A model generated the notes under the pieces. The model saw only the letters and a list, made by a program, of their open reading frames with translations, was not told where the DNA came from and did no database searches. Below, in pieces: positions 5,806 through 5,831 of a stretch of 5,831 nucleotides of DNA (positions are counted from its first letter, which is position 1; every line of letters starts with the position of its first letter). The DNA comes from DASZZV01 sp035544835 (GTDB lineage: Bacteria > Acidobacteriota > Thermoanaerobaculia > Gp7-AA8). A program made the position numbers and the translations under genes. The stretch is taken from NCBI GenBank assembly GCA_035544835.1, contig DASZZV010000042.1:1-5831 (forward strand), given 5' to 3'.

Positions 5806-5831
5806 TGAATGTTGAATTTTGAATGTTGAAT
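5806..5831. repeat. AT-rich heptamer repeat, cut by the window edge
   Basis: TGAAT recurs at exact 7-nt steps (5806, 5813, 5820, 5827) as TGAATGT, TGAATTT, TGAATGT, TGAAT, so the larger unit TGAATGTTGAATTT repeats with a 14-nt period. The composition contrasts sharply with the GC-rich coding sequence around it. Such ATTCA/TGAAT runs are a familiar kind of intergenic simple repeat in some environmental phyla. The array reaches the last base, so its full length is unknown. Confidence 0.7.

Noticed and set aside
1..5831. Search for tRNA or rRNA genes, CRISPR arrays, insertion sequences and transposon ends
   Set aside because: Nothing supporting any of these was seen; nearly the whole window is taken by six intact phosphate-uptake genes.

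Overview
The window is a phosphate-acquisition locus with all six recognisable genes on the minus strand. Reading in the direction of transcription (right to left) it holds a DUF47/PhoU-like Pit-accessory protein, a PiT-family low-affinity phosphate permease, a 170-190 bp intergenic region, and then a complete high-affinity ABC phosphate transporter in the order pstS, pstC, pstA, pstB. The window ends about 105 bases after pstB, where phoU is often found; no convincing phoU is visible in what remains.

The genes form two tightly packed transcription units. DUF47 and pit are 7 bases apart. pstS/pstC overlap by one base (TAATG), and pstC/pstA and pstA/pstB each overlap by four bases (ATGA), so translational coupling is likely. 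The pit-pstS gap carries a small perfect hairpin and a set of 11-bp-phased CTTCAC-like elements ending 10 bp before a possible -10 box. That geometry resembles a Pho-box promoter. The right end, upstream of DUF47, has a possible -10 box, a perfect 12-bp tandem duplication, an imperfect hairpin and an AT-rich heptamer repeat that runs off the edge.

In function, PstS captures periplasmic phosphate, PstC and PstA form the membrane channel and PstB powers uptake by ATP hydrolysis. PiT gives ion-coupled, lower-affinity uptake when phosphate is plentiful, and the DUF47 protein probably modulates PiT. The two systems are normally used under opposite phosphate conditions, so having them adjacent but with separate promoter-like regions makes sense.

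The organism is a bacterium with a moderately GC-rich genome, and PstS looks like a lipoprotein. AT-rich TGAAT/ATTCA intergenic repeats in a GC-rich background are reminiscent of Acidobacteriota and similar environmental phyla, but this is a weak guess. I see no undescribed system here: the proteins are ordinary members of known families, and the points of interest are regulatory and organisational.
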